Positions 20,099 through 31,359 of a stretch of DNA of 64,000 nucleotides are shown here, in pieces. This DNA comes from Acanthosepion lycidas. Lineage: Eukaryota; Mollusca; Cephalopoda; Sepiida; Sepiidae. The stretch lies in the NCBI GenBank assembly GCA_963932145.1, contig OZ010590.1, forward strand, positions 59,173,789 through 59,237,788, given 5' to 3'. The position numbers and the translations under genes were made by a program. Under the pieces are notes generated by a model that saw only the letters and a list, made by a program, of their open reading frames with translations, did no database searches and was not told the DNA's origin. The first letter of the stretch is position 1; each line of letters opens with the position of its first letter.

Positions 20099-22325
20099 TA
20101 CAGTCAATGAGAAAATTATTTATACACCCATCAATTTTTAATATTTTTATCCATTTCTCAGATTCTAATGCCTATATGATGCCAGATTTTTATATATTAA
20201 TATGCACACAAAAAGGAATATATTTTTATTATGTATTTGATACATAATTGTGGCACAAGGCCAAAGGGGGAAGTCGGTTAAAGGTTGATCATCATTAATA
20301 ATCCTATTCCTAATTATTTATAACTGATAAATTATGAAATAAAAGTACAATTGTATTTATTTATTTTTTTTTCAAAACATAAAACTGGGGATATGTAAAA
20401 AAAATGATGACATTATGTCTTTTTTTTCTAAATTGGGAAAACTTTAAGAACTTTTTACGATATTAAAAGAAAAATAACTTGTTTTTGTTTATATACCCTC
20501 TGTTTTATTTAAAAAGAAAAACAAAAAACAAAAAAACCCATTGTACTTTTAATTCGTAATTTATCAGATTTTTAATATTTATCTCAATTCTAAAAAATGA
20601 GAAGTCATAAATTAAATGCCACATTAACAGAAACATTATTCGTTTTTCTTTTAACAATGTTAAAAAAATGGAATGTCTTTTTAAATTATTTTGTTTTACA
20701 TAGTTGAAGTTATTATTAGCAAAGTAGTAGACTAAGAATTAAAAGTCCAAGAAAATTAATTTCACTTTTAAAATTTGAATTAAATGTTATCATACTTTTA
20801 ATTCTTAGTTTATTTTGCTTAATAAAACTTAAACTATTTAAACAAAACATAAAATATTGCATTGTTTTAATACTGCAGAAACTTGTAAATTGAAAATTTG
20901 AAAAAAATGTCCATTTTTGGACTTTAAATTTTTGCACTTAAAAAATATTAATTTTCAATTTTCTTTTAAATTTCTGTTTCCAGAAAAAATTGGAATGCAT
21001 GTAATATCCTTAAAGCATTGGAATTATTTCAGTTTATTTATCTATCTATTTTATAATTTATGAAAAGTAATGATTTTATATCCATATTAAAGTTAGGCCT
21101 ATGATTAGATAAAATAAACAATTGGTCCACTTATTTATTCAATTTTTTTTCATTAACAGTTGACAGACATGAAAAATCAAAATCAAAGAACTGATGCCAA
21201 AATCTGGACTTCTCACATAGTTGTGAAAAATCTGTGGATTCACTAAATTCACTTAATCCAACCCCACATTATGCCCTTTAAAAATGTTCAAATTTTTTTC
21301 AGACCTTTTGCTCATGACTTGTAAGTGAGATTTATCCCCACCAGCTAACAGTACATTTTTTTTTTTATTGCTGGCTGGATGGCTTTGAGCCAGCCATATC
21401 AAAGACAAATTGGCTTCATTTGAACCTTATCTTCTTCCTTCTCATTGCTTTTTTTGCAAAAATTATTGAAAATTTTTCTGAAAACTCACTGCAAACCAAA
21501 AGTGCCATCTGGGGCAGACCGCCCCCTCCACTCACAGCTATTCTATTGATATATACCATTACATACCTCGTGTATCTATACCCACATATTAAAATAAGAA
21601 TCAACAAAAGTTAAACAGTATTAAAATATATGGAATCAAGTTTTTTGTTAATTTCTCCTGGTAGTGGTGAAATTGTACACAGAATCTCTGCACCAACCTT
21701 TTGGCACACAAGAAGAGTGTTCATAGCTTTCTTTTAGTGCTAGTTGTGATATCCAAATTAAATTTAATCCAAAAATAAAAAATAAATCCGAGCCAATAAA
21801 TTTTGTACTTTTACAATGTGAAACATTCAACAGAAAACTTTGAAATGTCAATGTGGGGTGGGGGGTGGGGAGTTGTGCACTCAAATAAATTGAAAGTTTG
21901 AACACTTGAAATTAATATCAATTACAACCATTGCCACTAGCTTTGGATTTTATTTGTAGAATGTAAAAAGAAAAAAGTTAATTAAATGATATGGCATGAA
22001 ATCTCAATCAGTTGAACTTTTGGACTGCATTCTATCTTTTTATATTTTATGTTTTTACGTGTTTTTTTTTTTATTTTAATCACAAAATGCAAAATAAAAT
22101 TACAAAGTACAAAACAAAATTGAAAACTGAAAGCCAAAATAGAAAAAATTAAAAATAAAATGTCCTATTTATAAACTCATCATCAGAAACACATTATCTG
22201 TCTCTCTGAACAAAATGTACCAATAATATCCACATCACTTTTTATTTATATATATTTTTTTGTTTTTCTACTTTGTCTTAAACCTGATCAACCAGCCAGT
22301 CAGCACTGGTGACCCTGATGAAGCT
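20095..22325. other. Long unassigned A+T-rich stretch
   Basis: No gene. A shard with TGTGGCACAAGGCCAAAGGG at 20250-20275 resembles the trailer of SINE-D-type repeats. Several homopolymer runs occur. The paired open frames at 21416-21614 are complementary shadows without motifs. Confidence 0.45.
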
Positions 22326-22340
22326 ATCTCTCTCTCGCTA

Positions 22341-22373
<33 letters not shown>

Positions 22374-22383
22374 GCACACACAC
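22326..22383. repeat. (CT)n(CA)n compound microsatellite
   Basis: TCTCTC run passing into CACACA. A (TTC)n-like stretch follows at 22437-22469. Confidence 0.95.
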
Positions 22384-22482
22384 TTATAGAAGCTGATATC
22401 ATCGATTTAAAAACTTTCAATCCCAAACAAACTGATTCTTCTTCTTTTTCTTCTTCTTTTTCTTCTTCTATGTACTCTGACA

Positions 22483-22945
22483 TGTGTGATCATGACTCTC
22501 CACAATTTCCTATCCTTGTAGCTCTTCACAATATTTGTATTTTTACCATCTCCCCACTTCCTGTTCTGCTATCTGTGTACACAAGCTTATTAGGCATGTT
22601 ACTCAATGTTTCCCTCTGTACTTGCTTTCTTTATGTCCTGTGAATGTCACATTTTCTAAGCCTTTTTTCCTCATTATGCATCAGATTATGTTCCAGTTGT
22701 ATTGATATGATTCTGGGTACAAGTGTCATGTTGTTCACATGCTCCATCCATGGTACCCTCAGCATCCTTCTGTAGAACCACATCTCTAAAGTCTTCATCT
22801 GTGAGGAGACTGTTCAGCATTCACTGCTATATAGGAGAATTGATATTACATAGCAGTTTAGCACTCTTTTCTTTGTTTCTAATGAAGTTTTTCTGTTTCT
22901 TAATACTTTGCTTAGCTTTTGGAAGGTATATTTTGTTATGCAACA
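22483..22945 (-). mobile_element. RTE-type LINE fragment
   Basis: Starts with the complement of the LINE 3' end (TGATCATGACTCTCCACAAT) and runs back through TTCTAAGCCTTTTTTCCTCA, CATCCATGGTACCCTCAGCA, CATTCACTGCTATATAGGAG (complement of the LLY-SEC box) and GCTTAGCTTTTGGAAGG. All frames are broken. Confidence 0.8.
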
Positions 22946-23105
22946 ATAATAATGAGTCAGAGAACTAATCTAATTAAATAAATGACTTTCTCTTTCTTCA
23001 CAAATTTGGCTTGTAGAGAATTCTTATGTATTTATTCATATTTTTGCCAGTATATAAATGCATGTTTTTATATGTCGGAAATATTAATTTAGAATGCATG
23101 TATAT

Positions 23106-23325
23106 GTGTATACCCTCCTGAAATGCTTAGACACTTTAGATGAAAAAGCTAAAGAAGGTGGTCTTTTTATTAAAATATGCCAAAAACTAATGTTGTCCAC
23201 TAACAAAAATAACATTCCTTTCCATATTAGAGCCTATGGAAAACCAATAAAACAAGTAACTAAATTTATCTTGGATATAAATTCTCCTCTGTCAATGAAT
23301 GCTCAGCACCTCAGCATATGATTGT
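23106..23325 (+). mobile_element. LINE reverse-transcriptase fragment
   Basis: The frame from 23094 reads LDEKAKEGGLFIKICQKL, STNKNNIPFHI and GKPIKQVTKFILD. This follows the pattern of the RT region just after the catalytic YADD box in many LINEs (a helix with EEG-L-IN--KT, then a short strand and the approach to YLGS). Those key residues are only partly kept. The LINE clade is undecided. Confidence 0.5.
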
Positions 23326-23344
23326 CTTTGGCTGGGCAGCATTT

Positions 23345-23525
23345 TTTTGGGTTAAATCATTTCACTCCAAGCAAGGCAATAAAGACCATTTGGATGCAAG
23401 GGGTTACTGAGATCAAAAGAAGCAGAGAGGACAATAAAAAAAAAACAAGATTCAAGGAGACAGAAGATGATGATTGACATTATATTTAAATTTTTGAAGA
23501 TCATAGTAGGAAGCTGGAAAATAGT
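23345..23525 (-). mobile_element. LINE-A 3' end fragment
   Basis: AATCATTTCACTCCAAGCAA, TGCAAGGGGTTACTGAGATC and GATGATTGACATTATATTTA match the other reverse LINE-A tails. Confidence 0.8.
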
Positions 23526-24594
23526 TTGTTACGAGGTGTTACCTTTTTTGTTGTGAGGTGTGGATGTTTTTCAGTAAATATTTAATGGCTCATGAAACAT
23601 TTGTTTTTTGGTTGATTGATTTTGTTTAATGACATATCAACCTCTATGGGTTATTTAATATTGAAATCTAAATATCTTATGCCTTCAACTACAGATATTT
23701 CATACATAATTTTATATTTTTAGAGTAAAAATATTTTTTTTAGATATGTAGTTTGTAGATCATAAAATGTATTGTTGGTAATTTTTTTAAAGTCATTGCT
23801 GGTAATTTCACTAAAAAATGTATTGCTGGTAATTTTATTATAAAAATGAAATGCTGATTTTTATTTGGGGAAGGGTCACTGTTTGCTCATAGCTGGAACC
23901 CTAACAGATGCTACCACCCTGGGTCAGGGTGGATCTAGGAACAACAGCAGTTAAGAGGTAATTCCACAATCCCCAGAAACTCTCTTGCTCCCAGTTATAG
24001 TTTATTGTCATACCCAGGAGAGGAACATTTGTCCTATAAACAATATTTGGTGCACTCATGTGCATTCACGCAAAATCAAGATACAAAAACATGGTATTTA
24101 AACAAACAACAATTAAATGCATGTATTAACAAAAAGAAATGACATTAATGTCTACACAATTGAAAGTAAAAACCTAGCTACTAAGAATGTGCTTTTTTTG
24201 TGTATGATACAAGTGTGTGATACACACATGTGTGTATGTGCAAGTGTGTTAGAGTTCAGTCATCAGTGGCCAAGGAAATGAATGAGCCCTAGAAGGGACA
24301 CTCATGTTTACATGCTACTACATGTTGGTGCAAGAGGAAGAAAGAGGGAAAGGAAGAGGAAATGTTTGTCTTTTTATAGACTTAAGCAGTATCACCTATG
24401 GGTGTTTGGCAAAGCCAAGTGGAATAACCCAAAAGTTCCACACTCCCATTCCTGGATGTTCTAATATCTTGAACAGAGCATGGGTTTAAGACAGCAATAT
24501 ACTGTAAACCAACATTCACCGGACAGTACCACAATTTCAACTCCCACCATCCATATAGCGTAAAGAAAGGGATCGTCCATTGCTTACAACACTG
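23526..24594. other. Unassigned sequence
   Basis: Contains about three tandem 38-bp units at 23760-23860 (TGTATTGCTGGTAATTTTA motif). No gene; the two overlapping plus-strand frames at 24282-24489 lack recognisable motifs. Confidence 0.45.
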
Positions 24595-25195
24595 AGCAAA
24601 GGTCATAAGTGGCGACCGAGAGATGTTAGATAAAGAATTGGTCAGTATAAGTAGTACCTACAATGTAACAACTACCCTGGGTACATAGCAGCAGCCCCAA
24701 AAAAATGGGTTAGGTGGGTACAAGAGGAGGAGGGAAACAACACTCAGAAAACAGTCTGCCTGCCTTATGTGAAGGGGTTATCAGAGAAAATACAAAGGAT
24801 CTGCGGTCCATATAACATCAGGACAACCTTCAAAAGCTTGACAACACTTTGCAGATATCTCTCCCAAGTAAGACCCCCCATAGAGGAGAACATGACTAAA
24901 GACTGTATGTACACTATCCCATGCAGCTGCAGAAAGGAATATAACAGAGAGACAGGCCGCCCCCTCAAGGTAAGGCTTCAAGAACACCAGAAAGCTGTAA
25001 CATGAGGGGAAGTAGAAAAGTCAGGCGTGGCTGACCACATATGGAGAGAGAAGAGAGATCACTGCCCTCTGTGGGATCATGTTGAGATCATAGACAAGGA
25101 ACACCATTGGAAAATTCGTAAACTTAAGGAATCAGCACATATGCTAGGCCACAAAAATATCCTGAGCCGACCAAGCATAGAAATAAAAACAATAT
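24595..25195 (+). mobile_element. Penelope-like element GIY-YIG fragment (PLE-3)
   Basis: The frame 24750-25003 reads VCLPYVKGLSEKIQRIC, KSLTTLCRYLSQV, YTIPCSCRKEY and RETGRPLKVRLQEHQKAV, followed by one stop. It continues in the same frame with VEKSGVADHIW, HVEIIDKEHHWKIRKLKES and ILSRPSIE. This is the linker plus GIY-YIG endonuclease of a Penelope-group element (family knowledge). The usual YIGETGR box reads YNRETGR here. The RT is missing, so this is a 5'-truncated dead copy. It belongs to a different lineage from PLE-1 and PLE-2. Confidence 0.75.
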
Positions 25196-25307
25196 AGGAA
25201 CCAGTAATAAGGAGTGCTAGAGAAAAGCAATGATAACAACAAAGTTGCAATATGAGCTCTGGTAAAAACATGCAATGATAACAGCAAAATTGCAATAAAC
25301 TGGTAAA

Positions 25308-25655
25308 AATGTTTGCTGAAGACATTTATAATACCCAGAAATTCATACCGTGATGTCCTCAAGGACACATGACACAGTGGATAAAGGTGTTGGTTAGATC
25401 CAGTGACAGGACCCAAAGAGTGTGAGTTCAATACCCGGTGGAGAACTTTCAGAGGGAAATTAGCAGGAGATAACTGATAACGAGGATCCATCAAAGCATG
25501 GCATGTGGAACTAGAACAGTCTACCCCAGTGAGCGAAATAAAGGGTTCAGTTCGAAATTTCAAGCGTACAACAGCTGAAACATTGTGATAAATATGGCAA
25601 CAAAGATGAGGAAATGTTTGCTGAAGACATTAGGTTTATAATACCCAGAAATTCA
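25308..25655 (+). mobile_element. SINE-C with tRNA-like head, flanked by about 40-bp direct repeats
   Basis: A head near 25370-25440 has an A-box-like ACAGTGGATAAAGGTGTTGG and a B-box-like GAGTTCAATACCCG. A body follows with GCATGTGGAACTAGAACAGT, GAAATAAAGGGTTCAGTTCG and CAGCTGAAACATTGTGA, shared with the reverse copy at 63105-63285. The element sits between GTTTGCTGAAGACATT and TTATAATACCCAGAAATTCA on the left (25310-25347) and a second copy of the same sequence on the right (25615-25655). Confidence 0.7.
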
Positions 25656-25689
25656 TAATAATGTAAATAAATGTACATCTCAGAAATAT

Positions 25690-25870
25690 AGACAGGAATC
25701 ACATCACTTGAGGACTACCAACAGCAGCAACAACTAAAATGGATATCACATGTAACTCGAAGAGAAAATAATGAAATAATCAAGATGCTGACCTTCCACA
25801 TTACTTCAAACCCCTATCACTAGTGGAAAGAGTGATAACACCTACCTATTTCCTTGAAAAATTGTTTTTA
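25690..25870 (-). repeat. Repeat X, copy 2 (reverse)
   Basis: ATCACATCACTTGAGGAC, CAACAACTAAAATGG and GATATCACATGTAACTCG match the complement of 26640-26710. Confidence 0.65.
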
Positions 25871-25880
25871 GAAAGATTTT

Positions 25881-26399
25881 ATAAATTTCAACCAAAAGCA
25901 GTACTGGCTGCTTGGCCAATGAATAACAAATGTTTCTTTATAAGAAAATAATTAATATTGCCATTATCATATATGCATATGTAGAGGTGCATATGTATAT
26001 GTGTGTTTATGCTTGTAGATGGTAGTGATTATATGTGCATATGTTTGCATACCACTTACCACATTCTCCAGCACCTGACATGCATGTATAATTTGGCAAG
26101 CAATATTTAGGAAAAAGCAATATGCAGGTGATGCATCATCTATTCTTATATATCAATTATTTTTTCATATTTTAAAATTATTTTGATTCTTAAATATAAC
26201 ACATTTATTTATAATCATGGATATTTAATTATGGGGTTATTAGAGAACTACTGTGACAAAGTGAATTTTGGCTTATAATATTTATTCTTTTAAAATTATT
26301 TACAATAACATATTTGGTGGTATGCAATTTTATTATACAACTTGAGAGTTGTTCATCATACTAAAAATAAATATACATAAAAGTATAATTATTGATATT
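25881..26399. other. Unassigned sequence
   Basis: A+T-rich. No gene seen. Confidence 0.4.
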
Positions 26400-26401
26400 T
26401 A

Positions 26402-27488
26402 TTAGGTTGAGTCATAAGTAATTTTCATTTTGGGGGATCATTGTAACAATGTATGGTAATATTAGTTGTTTCCTCTTAAGGAAACATTCAGTATTCATTG
26501 ACCAAGCAACCAGTTTCCATTGAAATTTATAAAATCTTGTTATCACTTTTTCCAGTTATAATGGACATTTTCTTTCTAACATTTTACTTGAAGTAATATG
26601 GAATATTAACATCTTGATTATGTGATTATTTTCTCTTTGAGTTACATGTGATATCCATTTTAGTTGTTGCTGCTGTTGGTAATCTTTAAGTAATGTGGTT
26701 TCTGTTATTTATTACAGTTCTTTGTTTGTGATTCTGTAGGCCATAATGTTCGAAGAAGGAGGACCTTTGCCAAGACTCTCAAGCATCGCTTGCTTAAAAC
26801 CATTTTTAACCATTGATCTTAGAATGCAGTTGATGTATCATCCTAAAAGATGAAAAATGTGCTATTGACAACAATATAAGCATAAATGCAAAAGACAATT
26901 GATTGACAAGGATAAACATCCATAACTGACCCCAAAATCTGAACTCCATAGAAAAAAGTTAATGTTGTGCGTGTAATGAAATCATTGGGGTTTTATTCAT
27001 TTAGAGTTTTCAAACACAATTGAATCACAGAATCCACATTTGTACATGCAGAAACTGCAATGTATCCATAAACATTTGGTTGAAAAGCTCCCTGAGCTTG
27101 TCAATAGGAAGAATGTCGTTCTCCTCAAAGGTTGCATACAACAAGAATAACTCAGGAAAAAAATGATGGAAATCGGTTGGTCTGTTGTGCCTCACCTGCT
27201 ATATTCAATTGATATTACACCAACTGATTATTGCCTTTTTTTGATTGCTGCAAAAAGCTTTAACTTTCTCTAATGAAAAACCAGATTCAAGTGTTTGTCA
27301 AAAACTTTTTCACATCAAAACCTGGGGAATTTTACTCAAAATATATCAAAGGGCTGCCTGGAGACTGGCAATAAGTCACTGTAAATAATGGTAAATAATA
27401 ATTGAATAAAATGTAATTATATTTTATTTTTTGAAGAATAAAATTAATAAAAAAAAGAAAAACACAAATTATTCATGATTCAACCCAA
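26402..27488 (+). mobile_element. Mariner transposon (SETMAR/Hsmar1-like), decayed, with both ends
   Basis: Ends TTAGGTTGAGTCATAAGTAA (26402) and, reverse-complemented, TTGGGTTGAATCATGAATAA (27488) are flanked by TA at 26400-26401 and 27489-27490. The interior 26880-27380 encodes fragments of the C-terminal half of a DD34D transposase: ENLHQLVEKL-type sequence, SVVPHLLYSIDITPTDYCLF, where mariners have PHPPYSPDLAPSDYHLF, and KCLSKTF. There are several frameshifts and stops. The N-terminal half is missing and its place is taken by repeat X. It inserted at a TA by cut and paste and is now inactive. Confidence 0.85.
26458..26835 (+). repeat. Repeat X, copy 3, inside the mariner element
   Basis: Colinear with 2550-2985. 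Its position between the left mariner end and the transposase remnant indicates a later insertion or gene-conversion-like replacement. Confidence 0.75.
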
Positions 27489-28099
27489 TATTTTTTTTTT
27501 TTAATTTCCAGTATTCCTCTGGGTTGTAAGAAAAATAACGACAAAAGAAAATCAAGATATTGTAAAGGTTTTGAGCAATATGAATACAACATTGGAAACT
27601 GTAAAATAATTTAACATAGATCACAGAATAATCCAAGAGAAACTGAAAATGTTAGCAAGTTGAAAGGAAAGAAAAACAATAGTTTTAAGTATTTCATAAA
27701 AACAAATTTGAGAGAAATTAAAATATTAATAAGCAAGCAAAGGGGATTGACTCGCACAAAAATATATTTAAAGATGTTAGTAGTGCTATGAATGCAGAAA
27801 GAAAAAAATGCTGAATATCAGGAATGTTCATTAATGATATAAAAACTAAGCAAACTACCACATTTAAGTAAACATTGCAAAACAAAAAAGTACATGAAAA
27901 CTAATTTTTTAACAGTAATTTTTAGTGATGAATGTAGAGCTACATTGGATGGACTTGATGGCTGGCATAGAAGTTAGGATCCACATAAAAATAATCAACT
28001 AAAACTTACAAGATAACAAGGGTTGCAGAGTAATGTTGTAGGTTAATATTATTCACAGTATAAATTATAGATCTCTTAAATATTAATGGTTATTCCAAG

Positions 28100-28375
28100 A
28101 TGCTGCTAGATTGGCATCTTTACTTCCAAAACAGCTAAAAGTAACTGCCGTTTCTACTCCAACAGTTTCTTTTCTTGGACTTGCTTCTCTGATAAGTACA
28201 ATCTTCAAAAATTTAAATGCAATATCAATCAGCTTCGATCTTCTTGAATACCATTCATTTTTTGTCCTTTCCTCAATCCTCCCTATACTCAGTCTTTTCT
28301 CTCACTTTCACTCCCTGTAACCCCCTGTCTTCTAGTGGCATTCCCACCTTGCTTGGGTTGAAAGGATTAAAAAAA
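28100..28375 (+). mobile_element. LINE-A 3' end nested in the Tc1-like relic
   Basis: CAGTTTCTTTTCTTGGACTT, AATGCAATATCAATCAGCTT and CTGTAACCCCCTGTCTTCTA, ending CCACCTTGCTTGGGTTGAAA with an A-rich tail. It is the LINE-A terminal region in sense, younger than the transposon it splits. Confidence 0.8.
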
Positions 28376-28880
28376 AAATAACAGCAAAGAAATTAAACAA
28401 ATATCTTTTCAAATCTATAGATCTTTTGTGATGTCAACAAACAGTCGTTGACACTTTTATAAAGTCAGTGAATACTCATTGTCACTTTTGCAATGCTCAT
28501 TGTAGTAGAGACTTTGTAATCACAGATACAACTATATCACACTGTTGAACAATACTGGTGTCAGATGCCTTCGAATATCACCCGCATTAATAGTACTTGC
28601 CTGATAATATTCGCTAGTAATCCGTATAGTGACCTGAATAGAGAAATAGTATAGTGAATAGAGTAGAATAACAACCCGAATAGTAATAGATAATAGACTG
28701 AGAATAACAATCAATCTAGACATCACACAACTTCCTATATATGCATTTCCTCTATAGTCATATGGTCTATTTAATTCAATAATGGGATCACCTGTGTTTG
28801 CTCACTGGCAATCTATGTTCAAACTCAAGTGTCAGCAGCAACACTTTATTCCTAACAAGGCCACAACCAAAAATATAAGT
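28376..28880. other. Unassigned sequence within the Tc1-like relic
   Basis: About 500 bp with no match elsewhere in the window. It could be transposase-derived but too decayed to read, or another insertion. Confidence 0.35.
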
Positions 28881-29200
28881 TAAAGTATATATTTGTGCTA
28901 AACAATCCACCTTGACATTATGCAAGACTGGCTTATTGCCTACCTTGCTAAACAAGTTTTAAAGTCAGCAGATAAAAACAATGGCTCCTAGCTTCTCCAG
29001 ATATTAATCCAATAGATAACTTGTGGCCCATCATCAAAAAATATGTTATATGAAACTAGAAAATAATATTCAAGCAAATATTTCTGGGAAGCAATAAAAA
29101 CTGTTGCAATTAATTTTAAAGTTAAAACATTAGCAAAATTAGATGAAATCAATTGCTGAAAGACTGATGAATGTTCTGGGATGTCAAGGAGCTTATATCA

Positions 29201-29998
29201 AATAATTTATTCAGATATATTGTGTTAATATGTGTCTATGGTTAATATAGTTTGGATTTATTGATAAATAAAAATGTATGTTGCACTTTCATTGCATAAT
29301 ACAACCTGACATCATCAAAACAAGTTATTTATATTTTTAATAAGAATTGATATTATCTTTTGAAACTCACACAGTACATGGTTAATACTAATTTTATTAT
29401 GTATACATTGACTTGTATAATAAAATCTGATAATATAATGTCTATATAATATCAAAATTCTAATCTTGTATGATTGATTTGTTTGTTTAATGACATATCA
29501 ACTCCTTATAGGTCATTTAATGCTGACAATGTATGTTTGTCTGTGTGTTTCTGAGATACTGATTAAATGATACATAATACCCAAACTAATTTAGGAGCAT
29601 ATCATACCTTGAACCCCTGCCGAGTTCAGTGCCAAATTTCATTAAAATTAAACAAGGTGTTCTTAAGCTAGGGATGTTTTTCTGTTTTTAGAGCATTTTT
29701 AATAGGAAATTCAGTATTTGTTTTCAATACACATTCCTATATTAATCTGTGTATATAAACAAAAACTTGCATTATATTCCAATTATTATGTATGTGAAAA
29801 ATAATAAACATGCATAATATATCATAACATTATTAATTAAATTTAAATATACATAACACAACATATATTTATACAATTCACCACACTATATAAGAACTTT
29901 CTTTATAAACAAATAATGTCTGGCAAGTATTTGATAGGTGAAGATGCTATATGGGTGTGTTATTGTAAAATATAATCTGTATGGCAATAAAATTGTGT
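29201..29998. other. Unassigned sequence
   Basis: TTTGTTTAATGACATATCAA at 29480-29500 recurs at 23612-23632, so a small interspersed repeat is present. No gene. Confidence 0.45.
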
Positions 29999-30445
29999 CA
30001 CATGACTTGATAGTAAAGAATTTCCAAGCATAGCTTAGATGTGGCACAAGGCCAAAAGCATGGGGCATCCAGTGAGGATCGAACTCACTTTTCAGTCGTG
30101 ACTGATCTAGCAAGACAAGCTTGCTAACCATTACACCATGCCGGGGTGCCCAAATTGATTTTCTAAGCATAGCTTAGATGTGGCACAAGGCCAAAAGTAT
30201 GGAGCACCCAGTGAGGATCGAACTCACTACTCAGTTGTAAATGTTTCAGCGAGACAAGCTTGTTAATCATTACACCACCCCAAGGCGCCCATAAATTTTC
30301 CAAGTATAGCTTAGATGTGGCACAAGGCCAAAAGCATGGAGCATCCAGTGAGGATCGAACTCACTTTTCAGTAGTAACTGACCTAGCAAGACAAGCTTGC
30401 TAACCATTACACAACATTGAGGTGCTCACAAGACTTGATAGTAAA
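29999..30445 (-). mobile_element. SINE-D trimer (tRNA-like) with one pair of target duplications
   Basis: Three head-to-tail units of about 137 bp begin near 30021, 30159 and 30296. On the minus strand each is a complete tRNA-like sequence. In unit 1 the A box TGGTGTAATGG (complement of 30128-30138) is perfect, the T-arm GTGAGTTCGATCCTCAC pairs, and GGGCACC pairs 6 of 7 with the 3' GGATGCCC. The D-arm ATGGTGTAATGGTTAGCA resembles metazoan tRNA-Gln (from memory). A short trailer contains GGCCTTGTGCCACATCTAAG. The whole trimer lies between CACATGACTTGATAGTAAA (29999-30017) and CACAAGACTTGATAGTAAA (30427-30445). Confidence 0.85.
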
Positions 30446-31143
30446 TAAATAACTAGATGCACTCGTGTTTGCTACTGTTATGTACTTTGAAATAAATATG
30501 AGGAAGAAAAAGGTATGTATAATAAAAAATATCATTTGAAAAAATTACCTAGAATAAAATTAAACTAAATGCACAAAAAGGAGGTATCCATATTTTATAT
30601 TATTTCAATAAATATGAATCACCCTAAGCAGACAATTGCTATTCATTTTTTTTTTTTTTCTGGAATGACCTTCCTCATTGAAAATTCTAATATGGTCTAT
30701 ACCAAAATTGGTATAAATTGTAACGCAGGGGCTACTATTACTTGACTGTAATTCATTGTTTGTTTTGAAAGTCAGTTGTTTGACAATTTAATGTCTGTCA
30801 ATGAATTTCATTAAGAAAATAATATACAGCAGTGATTACATCATTGTTTGTCAAATTACCAAATAAACCTATTTGAAAATGACAAAATATTATGGGTAGC
30901 TTAAATACAAATTAATATATGTGTAATTAATGATAAAATTGATAATATTGTCACCTCCTCATCATTTTGTATGACAAACTATTTTTAAAAGGGAACCAAC
31001 AGGTTTATGAGTGGGTCTAGTTACATATAATTTGATATATAAAGTTCAATATTTGAAGAGATCACTAATATATATACTATCATCATATTTTTCATCAAAC
31101 TGTTAGAATATGCCAGTAATCCATTTGATAAAACAAGGCATTT
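30446..31143. other. Unassigned sequence
   Basis: A+T-rich, with one T12 run. No gene. Confidence 0.4.
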
Positions 31144-31359
31144 GTAATAATCCAGAATGATATTTCATCATTCTAAAAATAACCTTGCCATCAGTGATGA
31201 TAGAAAATAAGAATATTTTATCATCCATGAAATAAAGATAAAAAAATTCTATCATTGTAAAAAGAATGTTGCCACCAGTGATGAAAGATGAGAAAGATAT
31301 TTCATCACTGAAGGTTATTTTTAGAATGATGAAATATCATCATCATTCTGGATCATTAC
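31144..31359. mobile_element. Hairpin MITE, about 216 bp
   Basis: The left arm (GTAATAATCCAGAATGATAT, TTCATCATTCTAAAAATAAC) is complementary to the right arm (GGTTATTTTTAGAATGATGA, CATTCTGGATCATTAC). Subterminal ATCATC/GATGAT modules recur inside. No coding capacity. Confidence 0.85.

Larger units (their letters stand above)
27500..29200 (+). mobile_element. Tc1-like transposon relic, interrupted
   Basis: Protein-level remnants in order: GLTRTKI and PHLSKHCKTKKYMKTNF (27730-27910, DNA-binding side), VIFSDECRATLDGLDGWHRS at 27915-27975, which carries the first catalytic Asp, then, after foreign DNA, YLAKQVLKSAD, SPDINPIDNLWPIIKKYV at 28995-29050, and a decayed C-terminus ending with the equivalent of QGAYIK. 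Tc1-type enzymes have NPIENLW, so the third catalytic residue reads Asp instead of Glu (29015-29017), and the second Asp region is also damaged. A LINE-A tail and about 500 bp of unassigned DNA lie between the halves. I could not define the terminal repeats. Confidence 0.75.

Noticed and set aside
22268-22483. Glu-rich minus-strand frame
   Set aside because: It is a reading of (CT)n, (TTC)n and (CA)n simple repeats.
30075-30138. Functional tRNA gene
   Set aside because: The sequence is tRNA-like but sits in three tandem SINE units with a trailer, lacks a U before the anticodon position, and carries extra bases in the middle.
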